Positions 25,290 through 55,152 of a stretch of 64,000 nucleotides of DNA are shown here, piece after piece. The stretch covers positions 8,893,206-8,957,205 of the forward strand of contig JAVMKO010000020.1 of NCBI GenBank assembly GCA_032164245.1. Reading direction: 5' to 3'. The translations under genes and the position numbers were made by a program. The DNA comes from Sternotherus odoratus (lineage: Eukaryota > Chordata > Testudines > Kinosternidae). The notes beneath the pieces are model-generated. The model was not told the origin of the DNA and made no database searches. It saw only the letters and a list, made by a program, of their open reading frames with translations. How positions within the stretch are numbered: the first letter of the stretch is position 1; each line of letters opens with the position of its first letter.

Positions 25290-26300
25290 AAAATTTGTGA
25301 CTGAACTCCTTGAAGGAGAATTGTATGTCCCATGCTCTGTTTTACCCACATTCTGCTATATATTTCATGTTATAGCAGCCTCGAATGATGAACGAGCACA
25401 TGTTCATTTTAAGAACACTTTCACTGCAGATTTCACAAAATGAAAAGAAGGCCAAGGTGAGATTTCTAAAGATAGCTACAGCACTCTACCCAAGGTTTAA
25501 GGATCTGAAGTGCCTTCCAAAATGCTAGAGGGATGAGGTGTGGAGCAGGCTTTCAGAAGTTCTAAAAGAGCAACACTCCAATGTGGAAACTATAGAACCT
25601 GAACCACCAAAAAAGAAAATCAACCTTCTGCAGGTGGCATCTGACTCATAATGAAAATGAACATGCATCTGTCCTCTGTTATTGATCAGAACTAGTTATC
25701 AGCATGGACGCATGTCCCCTAAACTGGTGGTTGAAGCATGAAGGGACTTCTGAATCTTTAGTGCATCTGGCAAGTAAATATCTTATGACACCGGCTATAA
25801 CAATGCCATGAAAATGCTGGTTCTCACGTTCAGGTGACATTAGTAAACAAGAATCAGGCAGCATTATCTCCTGTAAATGTAAACAAACTTGTTTGTCGGA
25901 GAATTGGCTGAACAGGAAGTAGGACTGAGTGGACTTGCAGGCTCTAAAATTGTACATTTTTATTTTTGAATGCAGGTTTTTTTGTACATAATTCTACATT
26001 TCTAAGTTCAACTTTCATGATAAAGAGATTGCACTACAGTACTTATATTAAGTGAATTGAAAAATAATTTTTTTACAGTACAAACACTTGTAATAAAAAT
26101 ACATAGTGAGCACTGTACACTTTGTATTCTGTGTTGTAATTAAAATCAATATATTTGAAAATGTAGAAAATATCCAAAAATATTTAAATAAATTGTATTT
26201 TGTTATTTAATGGTGCGATTAACCACACAATTAATCACAATTATTTTAATTGCACAATTGTGATTAATTTTTTTTAATTGCTTGACCGCCCTAGTGGAAA
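25290..26300 (+). pseudogene. hAT transposase pseudogene, C-terminal part and 3' end of element
   Basis: Conceptual reading gives RFKDLKCLP, VLKEQHSN, PEPPKKKINLL and later LSPVNVNKLVC, the C-terminal dimerisation region of a hAT transposase. Several stops and frame changes break it (for example after CLPKC and after VASDS). The element ends in AT-rich repeats 'gattaaccacacaattaatc' and 'cgccctagtg'. Just before it, 25228-25275 is a reverse-orientation piece of the same element, so the locus is rearranged. Non-functional. Confidence 0.75.
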
Positions 26301-27479
26301 CAAAACAAAACAAAATTTCTGACAACTTTTGATTCATCAGAAGTTTTTCATCAACTTCGGTTTGGGTTGAACTGAATCCTTTCTTTGAACTGCTAACAAA
26401 ACAAAAAATCAGTTATTCCCCCAGCTTTACTATAATGTAAGACAAGTTCATTCAAATATAAACCCATAAACTAATATGGTCACTTTTCAAAACTGGAAAG
26501 TTTACCCAGTCACAATGCAAAATTTTAACTAACTTTTTACAACAAACATTAAGAAATTTTAAATCTCTGTAGTAGATTAATAGATCAATGGAAGGAAATT
26601 TAACTTCTGTTTTAGTTTTGAAAAGTTGGATTGCAGCTGATTCATCAGCCAATAAGAAAATAATTTATACATGAAAACACTGTCCCTGATCCTTCGCTGG
26701 CAAGCTCAGTTTAGCTCCACCGATGTCAATGGAGCCATCTCTAGTTACCCCACTTTTTTTTTTTTTGCACAAAATTTGGCTATAAGTGTATTAATGTATT
26801 AATCCTGAGCATAGTCCTTGAAGTTTAAAAATGTTACTTCACCTGTCATAGTAAGATGGTTCCAGATAAGCTGAGGTTTCATTTGCCCTATTACATAAGA
26901 GTATCATCCAGTATACTAGTTGTTTTTATTACATGGATTCCTACTATCTTTATTTTTTTTCTAAACTTCAACAGATAATGCCACTATGTTGTAAGTCATA
27001 GAAATGAAAATTTCTCTGATCTTAACCATATTTTAAGCTAACTATAGATGTGATAGAGGTTTCTTGGTTTTGATTTTGAGTAGAGTTTTTTGTTAATACT
27101 AGCAAATTACTACTAAACACTCACTTATGGTTATACCGCAATTCATTTTTTTTAAAGTTCATTCTGAGCTGCAGAAACAAACTTTTTTTTTTAAAAAAAA
27201 GCATTCACAGTAATTGAAAACCACCTAACCTGCTGTATTTTCTCTAGCAGATACTTTGATATTTTCCCCCAATTGAAAAGTAATGTATGTTGACCTCCAA
27301 TATATCTCACAGTATTAGCAATATAGCTATATAAAAAGTGACATGAAAAACCAGAGGAAATGAGTCTGTACATGTTGCTAGAACTCAAAGATAAACTTTT
27401 ATAGTGTTTAGATTTAGGTGTGGTTTATTAAACTGGGCTGGAAACACCACTGGGGAATATTCCTTTTGGGAACAATTCT

Positions 27480-28842
27480 GCATTTGGGTCCCCAATTCAG
27501 CAAAGCCTTTACCATGTGCTTAAGATCACTTTTATTCAGCAAAGCACACAGGCATGTCCTTAGGTGTTTTGCTGAAGTCCCAATGACTTCCATGGGACAT
27601 AAGCATGTGTTTAGAATTAAGCACATGCTTAAATAGATTTTATTTACATTTTAAGCAATGGTAAAAAAAGTCCTATAGAAGAGCTCTAGGCACCTTGACA
27701 ATTATTCTTCCAATAGTTAAACGGGAGCAAATTAATTAAATCCAACCAGTGTATCAGCTACCAAAAACCATCTGTATCTTCTCTGGGTACATATGCTCAA
27801 CTTTCTGTAAAACCCATAGCAAATAAATGACTGTTGTATCACGCTTTGCTCAGTCAGAATTGAATCGTTCATGTACCTAGTTAGTATTAAGCACATGCCT
27901 AAGTGCTTTGCTGAATTGGGTACTAGAGCACTGATCATGGGACTGTTGTACCTATGTTGAGCCCCACAGAAGTCAATGGGATCCATGTGGTGCAGAGGTT
28001 CACCTCTTGTTACAGGACTGGGGTCTAAATAACCTAATAGGTACGGTACTTTCAATCTTCAGTAACTATGATTTTTCCTAGTATTCCTAGGATCAACAAA
28101 TAGATAGCAAACGTGAAAACTTTAAAGGGGCAGATACAATTTGAAAAACGTATTTGTGTGAAAACGTATCTAACAGATCCCGATAAACTAGAAACAAGAA
28201 AATATTGTTATCTTGTGTATTTGGCAGCATGCTGTGTAGTCAGTGGCATTGTTTCCCTGTATAATCAGGGCCTCCCTTGCTTAAAAGACTTTGATAAACA
28301 TCAATGGGAGACCATAAACCTTCATATTTTTTCAGATTTTAAAAAATTTCAGGACATGCTATTTAAAGCGTTAAACTGAATTTTAAAAAGTTCAGATTGA
28401 TAGTATATAGTTAACTAACGTACGATTATTTCATTTGTTGTCTGACAGCAGGTAATTTTCATTCATTCTTATAAATTTCTCTCTGTTGCTCACCTAGGAA
28501 ATATCTGAGCATACATTACTTCAGAATAGCAAAAAGACTCTGGAAAATAAAAATATAGGCATTTTCAGTATGTCATCATCTGCAATGATATATAGTATCA
28601 TTCAGAACATGAATGTTGTACCAGGTGCTCTTTAATTTGCATAGTCTAACAGATAGTTCTGATGACATCACAGGAAAAGTGAACTGTGCCTTCCTAATCT
28701 GTTCATATTTTAGGCAGGTAAAGGAGGAGATGAAACAACCAGTGCAGCAAAGCATTTAAGCATGTGCTTAAGTCCCATGGAACAGCAGCACACACTCAAA
28801 GTTAAGCACATGCTTAAGTGTTATGATGAATCGGGTGTAATA
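27480..28842. repeat. Three copies of an 'AAGCACATGCTTAAGTG' repeat
   Basis: Copies at about 27480-27640, 27885-28060 and 28737-28842 share 'aagcacatgctta', 'tgctgaat' and 'cccatgg' or 'cccaatgacttccatggg'. The core is palindromic. Family not recognised. Confidence 0.5.
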
Positions 28843-29254
28843 AAGTAAGTTCAGATAAGGAAATGGAAATGCCTCACCAATGTCAGTGTATGAAAGTGAA
28901 GACTATTTAAAAAAATCCAATCTAAAATGAAGCTAAATAAATATTTCTTGTCTGTTAGCAGAAAAGAAATACACCCCTCCCCCAAATGGCAGTCTGTACA
29001 AAATACAGAAAAAGAGTGTTGACCATGGGTGTCTTAATGTCTGGGTCAAACACCCATTAAGGTGGCCTTTAAAATTACTCAGATACTTAATAAAGTAGCT
29101 TTTGAAATTTTATTACAATTATTTTATTATAAAAGTTACTTATTTCATAAACCACAACAGCAATCTAGGGAACAGGAGGATTGGTGGTATCCTGCTAGTG
29201 GCTGGCTAAGAACTCCACACCCAGCTAGCCTGGGCTAAATATCACATTTTTATT

Positions 29255-29378
29255 ACTCATCTTCTCCCCAGTATGTCTGATTGTAGGCTGCTTGGGGATG
29301 GGGCTGTTTGTACAGCTGCTAGAACAACGGGTGAGTACTCTGGGTACTACTGCAATATAACTGTTAAATAATCACAAG
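29255..29378 (+). mobile_element. SINE 3' half
   Basis: 'attgtaggctgcttggggat' and 'gtttgtacagctgctagaac' followed by 'ggtactactgcaatataact'. Confidence 0.6.
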
Positions 29379-29521
29379 AGGAGCAATTGAATAGGAACAC
29401 TCTTCATAGATATATCTTTTTGGGTGGTTGAAATCCCCCTCTGTAGCCTCCAGCCAACCAAAGCACTCTAGACATGCCAGTATACAGTACAACCATTCAC
29501 CTGCTTATGGATTATTGTTTA

Positions 29522-29900
29522 CTAGTGTAAAAGCCCATGTACACGGGCCAGGCCACCCCATCCAGTCCCTTCTCCCGCACCCCCCTCCCTGCTCGCCCTG
29601 CCACGGGATCCTTCCCCCGGCGGGGCGAGGCCTGCAGTGCCCCAGCCTGGAGAGACACTTGGGGACTGGCGGCACCCGAACTGCCTCCCGCTCTGGGGGA
29701 GAGGAGCTGGTAACCCCTGTTCCACTGCGCCTCCCGGTAATCCCCAGTAACTCCTGCGCCCACTCCTCCCGGCAACCCCAGTCCCACTGCCCCCGCCCTT
29801 TCCGGGAACCCTTAGTAACCCGCATCCTCTGGTAACCCCTGCCATGCTCCCCGCTCACCCCACTGATATCTCCTATCGTGCCGTGCCCCGATGCATTTGA
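29522..29900 (-). mobile_element. Helitron-like element, 3' end with GC-rich body
   Basis: Read on the minus strand it ends with the hairpin GCCCGTGTACATGGGC, then TTTTACACTAG, then host T: the CTAG end and hairpin expected of a Helitron, nearly identical to the element ending at 55152. The body has repeated 'ggtaacccct' words (29709-29845). The 5' TC end was not found, so the right boundary is approximate. The overlapping open frames on both strands reflect GC content. Confidence 0.6.
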
Positions 29901-30204
29901 TGACATAACTATGCATTTTCTTTATAAATATTCTCAAAGGATTCTTAACTCAGTTGAAGACGAACCCAAACTCTCAAAGCTGAAGGGTTCTGACGGGATG
30001 TACTCCTCTCTCCCCCATTCAGCAGGAAGGGATTTACTCCTGTTTCCCCCTATTCTTGCAATCAGTGGTATAAGTCCATCAGTGCCCTCAGCTCCTAGGG
30101 GGTTTGTTTCCTTTCTTTGCTGAGAATGAAGAAAGTCCCTGAATGAGCCTGTTAAAGACCTAGTCAGTCAAGTTTTTGTTTTTTAGCATACAGAAGCATA
30201 GGGG

Positions 30205-30420
30205 TAAAAAGGACCTCCTACTGGTAAGGAATGGAGTCCCTAGCCTCTGTTTGTCAGAGGGGGGTTTTGGATGGCAGGAGAGAGATCACTTGATCATTAC
30301 CTGTTAGGTTCACTCACTGTGGGGCACCTGACATTGGCCACTGTCAGTAGACAGGTTACTGGGCTAGACAGGTCTTTGGTCTGACTCAGTAAGGCCTTTC
30401 TTATGTTCTGATATATAGTT
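30205..30420 (+). mobile_element. CR1 LINE 3' end
   Basis: 'gtccctagcctctgtttgtc', 'cattggccactgtcagtaga', 'gctagacaggtctttggtct'. Same subfamily as 605-925. Confidence 0.8.
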
Positions 30421-30422
30421 CA

Positions 30423-30800
30423 GTCCCCTGCTATTGTAGGAAACCCTGTCATATCATCCAATCCATACATTTATCAAGTTCCATTTTAAACCTAGTTAGA
30501 TTTGTTCCCTCTCTCCATTGGAAGGCTGTTCCAGAAGCTCAGTCCTTTGATGGTTTAGACACCTAATTTCCAACCTAAATTTATCCATGGCCAATTTATA
30601 CTCACTTGTGCCAGCAGTCTTTTTTAGTTTACATAGCTCTTCTCCCTCCCTGCCATTTGAACCCCAATGTATTTAGAAAGAGCCATATCTTAATATTGAT
30701 TAAAGTAGTCTTGTTGGGGAACGGGACTGATTGTACCAAAAGGATCTACTTCCACTTCTTTCCTGCTCGAACTTCATTGATTAGGTGACAGGATAGTTAG
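30423..30800 (-). mobile_element. CR1 LINE fragment, opposite orientation
   Basis: Minus-strand tail words 'tcaagttccattttaaacct' and 'ggaaggctgttccagaagct'. Lies end to end with the plus-strand copy just before it. Confidence 0.5.
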
Positions 30801-31332
30801 AGGTAAATCTGCTACTTGTTTCCTTATTTTTCCCCTTTTATTCTTCCCTACAATATTAAGTTTATTGTTGAGTGGTGATATGTCAAGTGTATCAGCCAGT
30901 CATAAGCTACTTTTCATTGTTACCCTAATCCTTGCTCCCCAAATGTCATCATGTTGGTCATAATGCCTTAGAAGTAATCTACATCTAGACATACCCATTT
31001 TTATGTGCAGAATGCCCTCAATAGCAGGACAGCATCTTCAGCAGATAAGATATTAAACTATTTTTTCCTTTTTGTGCTTATAAAACAAAGCAAGGTTTTC
31101 ACCCAAAGATTTTGATGAAGGGTGAAGGCAAGGAAGCATGCTGTTTCGCATTTACCTTTACAAATGGGGGAAGTTTGGCAATCTACAGATTTTTTTTTGC
31201 ACTTAGCACTATTTTTTTTTTATTGCTATGGCATCTTTATATGTTTCAGTGGTGTTACTATTCTCAATCTCTAAAAAAAAAGTTTAACGAGGTTAAAGGG
31301 GTTTTATTTTCAGACAACTTATGTTTTTACAA

Positions 31333-31338
31333 TTTATT
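31333..31338 (-). terminator. NDUFV2: Candidate NDUFV2 polyadenylation signal
   Basis: AATAAA on the minus strand, only 10 bases after the TAA stop. If used, the 3' UTR would be about 25-40 nt. No other AATAAA lies in the next 100 bases in that direction that I could pick out. Its use is inferred, not shown. Confidence 0.5.
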
Positions 31339-31348
31339 ACATAAATGC

Positions 31349-48444
<17,096 letters not shown>

Positions 48445-48680
48445 GGCGCCGACCCCCGGGGCCCTGCAGGCCGCAGCCGCCACTAGGAGCCCTCCCTTCT
48501 ACTGCGCCTGCGCCGTCGGCATCCGCGCGCACGCCTCGCGTTCGGGGGCCGGGCAGGGGGAGGGAGCAAGGGGCGCGCGCCACTCTAGAGCCTCCTGCGC
48601 GCGCCGGCCCCGCGCTGGGTGGGGGCGTGACGCGAGGGCAGCAGCTCGCGCTCGGGCGCGAATCAGGTGACCTGGTCGGA

Positions 48681-51600
48681 TGGGCATGGCCCTTTCATTT
48701 CTTGCGCTCATTCAGACTTATGCATGTGTTTACTTTCTGCATTGAAAGTCAATACAAGGTAGTTGCACTTTTGTTTACATTCTGTTTCACTTTCAGGGTC
48801 TCAGTGCTGCAGTGTCTGAGTGGCAAACACTAGCTGGTGAGTGTTAATCTGTTTAAAGGTAACTGTTTCCATTGCCATCATGGGAGTACTTCTATGAACC
48901 TTGGATTTTGCAAATGCTCATTTTTACAAACTGTCCATCGTGGGGGAAAAATTGAGTTGTCAGTGTCCCTTTAAGATGCATTCGCAATCCATAATATGTA
49001 ACAAGACTAGATCACTTCATTGATTCCAGTTTGTTTAGAACATTACCTCTGGTAATTCTGATCTGCAAAGCAGAAGTAAATAATATGAAATTGACTACCT
49101 ACCATGGCATTGAAAACACAGAGATTTAAAAAAAGTCTGTTTGTCAGATGAAAAAGGATGACAAAGTAATAGGGAAAGGCATTTTATTTTCAGGATTCTA
49201 AAGACTAATTGACACAATGAAACGTTTTTTAAAAGAACCAGAAAACTATAGAAACACATTTGGCACTTGCATCCCTTTAACATTTGCTCTACAGATGCAT
49301 TTCATTGACAGCTTCACCTAATTATGGAGACCAGATTGAAAGAAAGCTTTAGGATAAGTAATACTAGCAACTAAAAGAACAATTTTTGCAGCCTTAGAGT
49401 AAGAACTGTCAACCAAGTTCGTCTCTCTAAGCAGCAAAAAGCCATCAAAAGATAAATAAGACCTTCCAAGTACCAAAAGCGACCACACAAAATGTAGTAA
49501 TGCAGCCATGAGCAGTAATACTTTTTTACACTTCACATTGTACCACACTGGAAGAGAAGAAAAAAAGCCCTTCAGCCTTGAAAGGGCTAAAAGAATATAG
49601 AAGATCCCAGATTAGAACAAAGGAGGACCCCACCAGCCAAACAATGAAAGCTCTTTCATCAAGTGAAAATTACAAAAACACCAATCTGAATGCAGTCGCT
49701 GAAATACTCTGCACAAGAATGACACAGTCAGAGCTAGTGAGAGGCCAAATCTTTGGTGATTTTTAGCAACGCTCTATTCAGGTTTGAAAAGAGATACAGA
49801 GCACAGACTGGCACAGTTGTTCAGCAGAACAGCCAACCGGCTTCATTAGACCCTCCAATTAAAGTTCTGGCCCTGTTGCTTGGTCAGCGTGTGCTGAACC
49901 TGTGTTCCAGAGCTCCATGACACTGGCATGTTTTTTGTCCCTGAGAGATGAATTAAAATAGGAATGACCATTACGAAACTGTGTTGACATCAGGACACGA
50001 GGCTCAGCAGAAACCAATAAACAGCTTCACAGTTCTAAATAACATCAAGGCCCCAGCTCTCTCCTTCATGCCCCTAAGCACTGGTGATGAAATCAGCTGA
50101 TTGTTTTTTGATTGTTGATTTCACTTTCATGATGCACACATTTAGCATGCAGCTAAATACCTCAGGGGGAGGAGTCAGGGGGGCGGGGAGGGAGATAATA
50201 AGCTGCTACATTCAAATACCAACCAACCATGTGGGCCACCGGCAAGGGTGGAATCCGGGACCTTCAGAATGAAAAGCATGTGAACCTTAACGTCTTCAGA
50301 TAAAGGACTGAGGGATAAATGCACAAAAGGAGTTAGGCGCCTGTAACAGTGCTGTTCCTGGTAGGATCCAACTGTGAGTGTCAGATCAGGACAGATTGCT
50401 TCCAAAGGGGCAACTACAGCCCAAAGCTGGGGTTTCTTCACACTAAGGTAAACCAAACCAAAGACCCTCCTCCTTCCTATGCAGAGTCCAGTTCCACTGG
50501 GCCAGAGCAGCAAAGCAGCAACCCAGATATTCATCCCAGAGCTTTAGCTGATTATTTTTTTTACTCCGGGCCCAGGTTGTTTAATGCCCTGTTGCCAAAC
50601 TCTTGTAAGAACAGGTGCTCCCACTACAGAACAGTCCTCTGTGAATTAATAGACAGGGGTCTCCAAGAATCACTCTGAACAATAGACTCTAATAGAATGA
50701 ATGCCTTCCTGTAGAATTCTGTAGATCAGTTTAAGGTCGACTGTCTATTAAATTCAACAGGGTTTTTCAATAAGGATCCCATGGAATTTCAGCTGCATTT
50801 AAACCAGAACCAAAAATATAAAGATCTGATCCAGGAAAAAAAGAGGCAGAGGGATTCAATGTTGAAAACCGCCTGCTTTGGGAAGAGGTTCAGCTGTCCA
50901 CCGCTAGGTGCATACAACATGTCAAACCCCACTTTCTTGCTCTTGCGAGTAGTTTCACTGAAGTCAATGGGAGTATGGGGGGGGGGGGGGAGAATAAGGA
51001 TGCATCCAGGCTAAACTGTGTGTTTATGGTGCCCTCTTGTGAGGAAACTGCACAGTTCAGTCTTGCTTGGAAAAGGCAGGTTTTAAGGTACCATAATACC
51101 CCAACAAACAATTTGATTTGTTTATAAAAGTTCCTAGCAGAGTAGGTCCAGATCATGACTGGCACTAGACACTACCACAATAAAAACAGTAATTAAGATA
51201 TTAACATGTATTATGAGAGGGTCAAATTGCCTAAGAACATACAGTGGACTCAAATAAAACTTCAGGTTTTTTGCTGAAGATAGAACAAAAGTGGAATTTG
51301 TGGCAAACTTTGTTTTACTGAGCTGTTTTGGGTGGCTTCATCTCCTGGCAGAAAGAAAAACAATTGACACAGTCCCTTTGGAAAGCAGTACCTACCATCA
51401 TCTGGCAATCATGTCTAGTGAGCCATACAAATTCGATTTGATCGAATCTGTCCTTGCACTTCTATCACTTGACGTATTAACAGTGCTGTGCAAATAAACA
51501 ACTGAATAAATGCCCATTGACTTCAGGGAGGTCACAAAGTGGTTGGCAAACTCTACAGGACACCTATCAGCACAATGGTTTTGTTTAAACTGTACCTTAA

Positions 51601-52899
51601 ACAATCTTCCCCTCTTCTAAGGATCCAGGGAAGTGAGCAATGTAAAGCTCTCATGTAACAGTTTTAAAAATACATATTGCAGTAGCAACCATTATAATCA
51701 GGCTTCTCTGCACAAATATGTATAAAACATGCTACATAATCCAACAATATGCAAAAATAAATTCCTTTCTATGCCCATAAATGCACCAGCACAGGCTACC
51801 ACACCCTCATTGCTGATTAATTACTGCAGGCCAATCAGGATCTGACCCTGATCCATCCACACCCATGGCAAAATTCCCAGTGAGTTCATTGGTTCAGGAT
51901 CAGACCTTACTAAAGGTATTTGTTTGCAGGGATTCCCTGAACTTGCTCAGAAGTGATTTGTTCAAGAGCACAGCAGCATTTTGAATTTTGGGATTCACTT
52001 GAAGCAGACTCCCAGCAAGGCTGGTGTGAATGCATCTGGATCAAAACCAGAGTAAATCTTCCCAGGGCCCTCTGGGAATCAAAACCACTGAGAATCTCTC
52101 AGCCCTCGTAGGAACAGGGGTTGAGTACTGGCTGCTGCAGTCTGGGTGCAAGGAGAGACCACTGATAGCATCCAACACCTCCCTTCTGGACTATGGAGAC
52201 TAGGCAGAGAGAAAGCCTCTCCCTTTCTTTGCTTTGCTTTTTAATCCGCTCCACCCAACAATCCAAGAACTCACCAGCAGCTCTTTGATATATCAGCTCA
52301 GACACCGATCCCTTAGGACCTTTGCTCTGTCCTTCCCACCAATCTCCTAATCTCCCCAGGGCTGCCAAAGAGACCCTCGTATATTAAACAAGTGTCTCAT
52401 TACTCCAGGCTAGCATCACTATAATTCAAAGAAATGAACAGGATGGGATTGGCAGGCAGGAGTTCCAGCCTTCATCAAAGTGCATCACGTGGCAAAGATC
52501 ATAAATATGCAATGCAATTTTGGTTGTGGATCTTTCTGTCATCACACAGCGTGGTGTTCATCTCTCTCCACAGCAGGTAGCGAGTGGAATGAACCCATAA
52601 TTCTCCTCTCATAGCTCAGACGTTGAACCTACCGGACTCAAACAATGCTAAACTTGACTCCAGATAAAATATCAGGCTCTTTAATCCAGCCAAGAAAGAC
52701 ACAGCACAAACCAATGGCTAGAAACTAAATCCAGGAAAATGCAAATTAGAAACAACTTAATTTTTTAGTGAGTGTGACTTCCCCTTTTGTCCCTTGTTCT
52801 AGTGGTTTGTGGTGGACACTCGCTGTGTCATCAGATGAAGACTGGAGGCCTAGTTCAATGGCTTCCAAACTTAGTCACCGAATGTAGGTGAAAATGTTC
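48681..52899. other. Region upstream of NDUFV2, no gene seen
   Basis: Contains a run of 14 G at about 50978. No exon with conserved sequence was found on either strand. Confidence 0.5.
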
Positions 52900-53625
52900 A
52901 CTCACCATTACGGTGCCGCCTTTTGGCTGTCCCAGGAATTAGCTCTGCTAACCAATGTGCCCTTCTGGTGGTGTCTTGCCACCGTTGCTTCTGCTCTAGG
53001 ACCCACATCACTCCCAGGATCAGAGTCCTTTTCATGACACAGCCCTCTGGCCATGTTACACCCTGTTCTCCCTGCTTCCAGGGGCACTGCAGTCCGCCGT
53101 CCAGCCACTTTGCTTTGGCTGTGGTGAATGCAGCCAATTGTCTCACCGCTTACTCAATGGTGAGGTCGGGGGAGTGGGTGGTGAGGTCGGGGGAGTGGGT
53201 GGGCACCCACCCGCTACTCCAGCTCCTGGCCCAGGAACCCTGTAGGTGGCCACCATTTGCTGCATCCCCTCCAACTCCTTAGATCATTTCCCTGGGCCAC
53301 TTCCCCATGGCCCCCCTCTTCGCCCTTGCCTCAGGGTCTCAGCCTATGAATCCCTATGGCCAACCAGGGGCCATCTTTAGCTCCTCCCTGGTCGTTGCTA
53401 ACAGCACTGCTCTAGCACCCTGGACAGTTCCCTTCTGCTTGGCCAGGAACTTCATCTTCCCTCACTGAGTTTGTCAGCTACTGAACTTGCTCTGCCCTGC
53501 AGCTCTTTTTATATGGGCCTGTCCAGCCCTGATTGGCTGCTCCTCACAGCCCCTACCCTATTGGCTGCTTTACCTGCACCACGCTAGGCTCTAACTAGCC
53601 AGTGTGGAGCAGGTACCCCATCACA
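52900..53625 (-). mobile_element. LTR of a retrotransposon with promoter motifs
   Basis: Minus strand begins TGTGATGGGGTACC, then two CCAAT boxes (53574-53570 and 53536-53532) and TATAAAA (53513-53507), 20-60 bases apart as in an LTR promoter. No second LTR or coding part was found. A 22 bp unit is duplicated in tandem at 53160-53203. Confidence 0.55.
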
Positions 53626-54666
53626 CATCTTAAATAGTTAAGCGAAGGGCTGAAATTAAGCTCACATCCAATGGGTGGTACACGTACTACAGCGTGGACG
53701 TGCCTATGTAGTTCAACCACAAATGAAGGAGCTCAATACAGGAATAGAGCATCTAATTTGACCTCCAGTAGAACCCGGGCCAGAGACGTTCATCTACTGG
53801 CCTGTTCTACTGGAGGTCAAATCAGATGATCTAATGGTCTTTTCTGACTTAAAATGAATCTCTATCAGCTTTGACTATTCCTGGGCATCAGCTTGATCTT
53901 TTCGATGAAATTGGCTGCTTGTGGTCACTACAGCTATCACAGGACCAGACGTGCTAGAACATTTATTTATTTTTAGTGGAGGTGTTGAACCATTGAACCA
54001 AATTGTAGGCCCTGTGTATAATTAATGAAAACCACTTCAAGCTAGGGGCTGCAATAGTACCTCTAGTGCCGGTACATATGCACAGGACACTAGTTTAACA
54101 AAAGTTGGTTCAAAATGGCTTTAAAAATAACACTCAAATTTTCAAAAAACAAAATTTTTAAAGAAAAATTCTGAATTTTTCAAGGTTTGGCTTTTCGGGG
54201 AGGGAGGGAAAACTGAACCCCAAGTTGTTTTCTTGTTTTAACACTCACACACACACACACACCCCTCCAGTTTCAGAGTCTTTTGTTGAAGAAAAATTAA
54301 ACATTTTTGCTTCTAGAAGAAAGGCCACTTATTGTCAAACATTTTGAATGAAAAAATTCAACCGGCTCTCAATTTAGCTTTACCTAAGATTGTGAACACA
54401 GCACTATCTCACCCTGGTTTAACTAAACTGAAGACAATTTGAGGCCACGGCTTTTGGATTTTTACTTATGTTTTGGCACATATAAAACTCTTAACTAATT
54501 TAAAACAATCGTGATACTACACAAAGTTTGTTCCTAACTGTGTTTAACTGGCTTCTCCTACGCTTAAATGTGACTAAAATCAAACTGCTGGCTTCTGCCC
54601 CCACTACAATTAAGCCTAGCGGCACTAAGTTTTGCTGGAATAGTTACAGCAGCACACTTCTAGCAT

Positions 54667-54736
54667 AAGACGAGGAAGACTTTGTAGCACCTTAGAGACT
54701 AACCAGTTTATTTCAGCATAAGCCTACGAAAGCTTA
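54667..54736 (-). repeat. Penelope-like repeat, left half of an inverted pair split by the Helitron
   Basis: 'gtagcaccttagagactaac' and 'tttatttcagcataag' in reverse orientation; joins the plus-strand half at 55153. Confidence 0.7.
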
Positions 54737-55152
54737 TCCTATTTAATAATCGGCTAGAGAAGTGTGTGTGAAGCCGTCATGCGCAGTAGAGATGGCCCTG
54801 ACGAACGGCATGCTGGGGGTTGTAGTTAGGAGGCACAAAATGGCCACCGCGCGTGCCTGCCTCACTCACACAGAGCTAGAGCACCAAGGAGCAGTTATAC
54901 ATATAAAGTTAGCTGGGCTGTCGGGCGCATGACGAGGGGTTGAGAGAACTGAGCGGGGGGGGGGTCGTTGCATGGGGAGGGAGCTGGGGGGGGCTTGGCG
55001 AGGGGCAGGGGGGCTGGGGGAGGGGGGCCTTGGGGTGGGCTGGGGGAGGGGGGGCCCTTGGAGGGGAAAGGGGGAAGGGGGCTAGCCGGGGGGGGGGGAG
55101 AGGGTTGCAAGAGCCCTTACCGTTGGCCCGTGTACACGGGCTTTTACACTAG
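54737..55152 (+). mobile_element. Helitron, non-autonomous, 416 bp, both ends defined
   Basis: 5' end TCCTATTTAATAATCGG after host A; 3' end has the hairpin GCCCGTGTACACGGGC, then TTTTACACTAG before host T. Removing it restores 'aaagctta' + 'tggtgaaataaac', which aligns with uninterrupted sister repeats at 46272 and 1738. There is no target duplication, as expected of Helitrons. The body has a promoter-like cluster (54779-54848) and long G runs (54950-55100). No Rep/helicase coding sequence. Confidence 0.85.
54779..54848. promoter_or_regulatory. Cluster of NRF-1-, ZNF143- and YY1-like motifs in the Helitron
   Basis: ATGCGCAGT (54779-54787), GCATGCTGGGGGTTGTAGTT (54808-54827; two differences from the ZNF143/STAF SBS2 motif) and AAAATGGCCACC (54837-54848, YY1-like). 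Spacing and order are those of a CpG-type housekeeping promoter. Confidence 0.45.

Noticed and set aside
29428..29906. Five overlapping open frames on both strands
   Set aside because: GC-rich Helitron-like body; Pro/Arg/Gly composition without motif. A promoter of ANKRD12 was considered but the Helitron end and minisatellite words explain the GC content better.
53160..53203. A CRISPR-like tandem repeat
   Set aside because: Two abutting 22 bp units without spacers inside an LTR; vertebrate genome.
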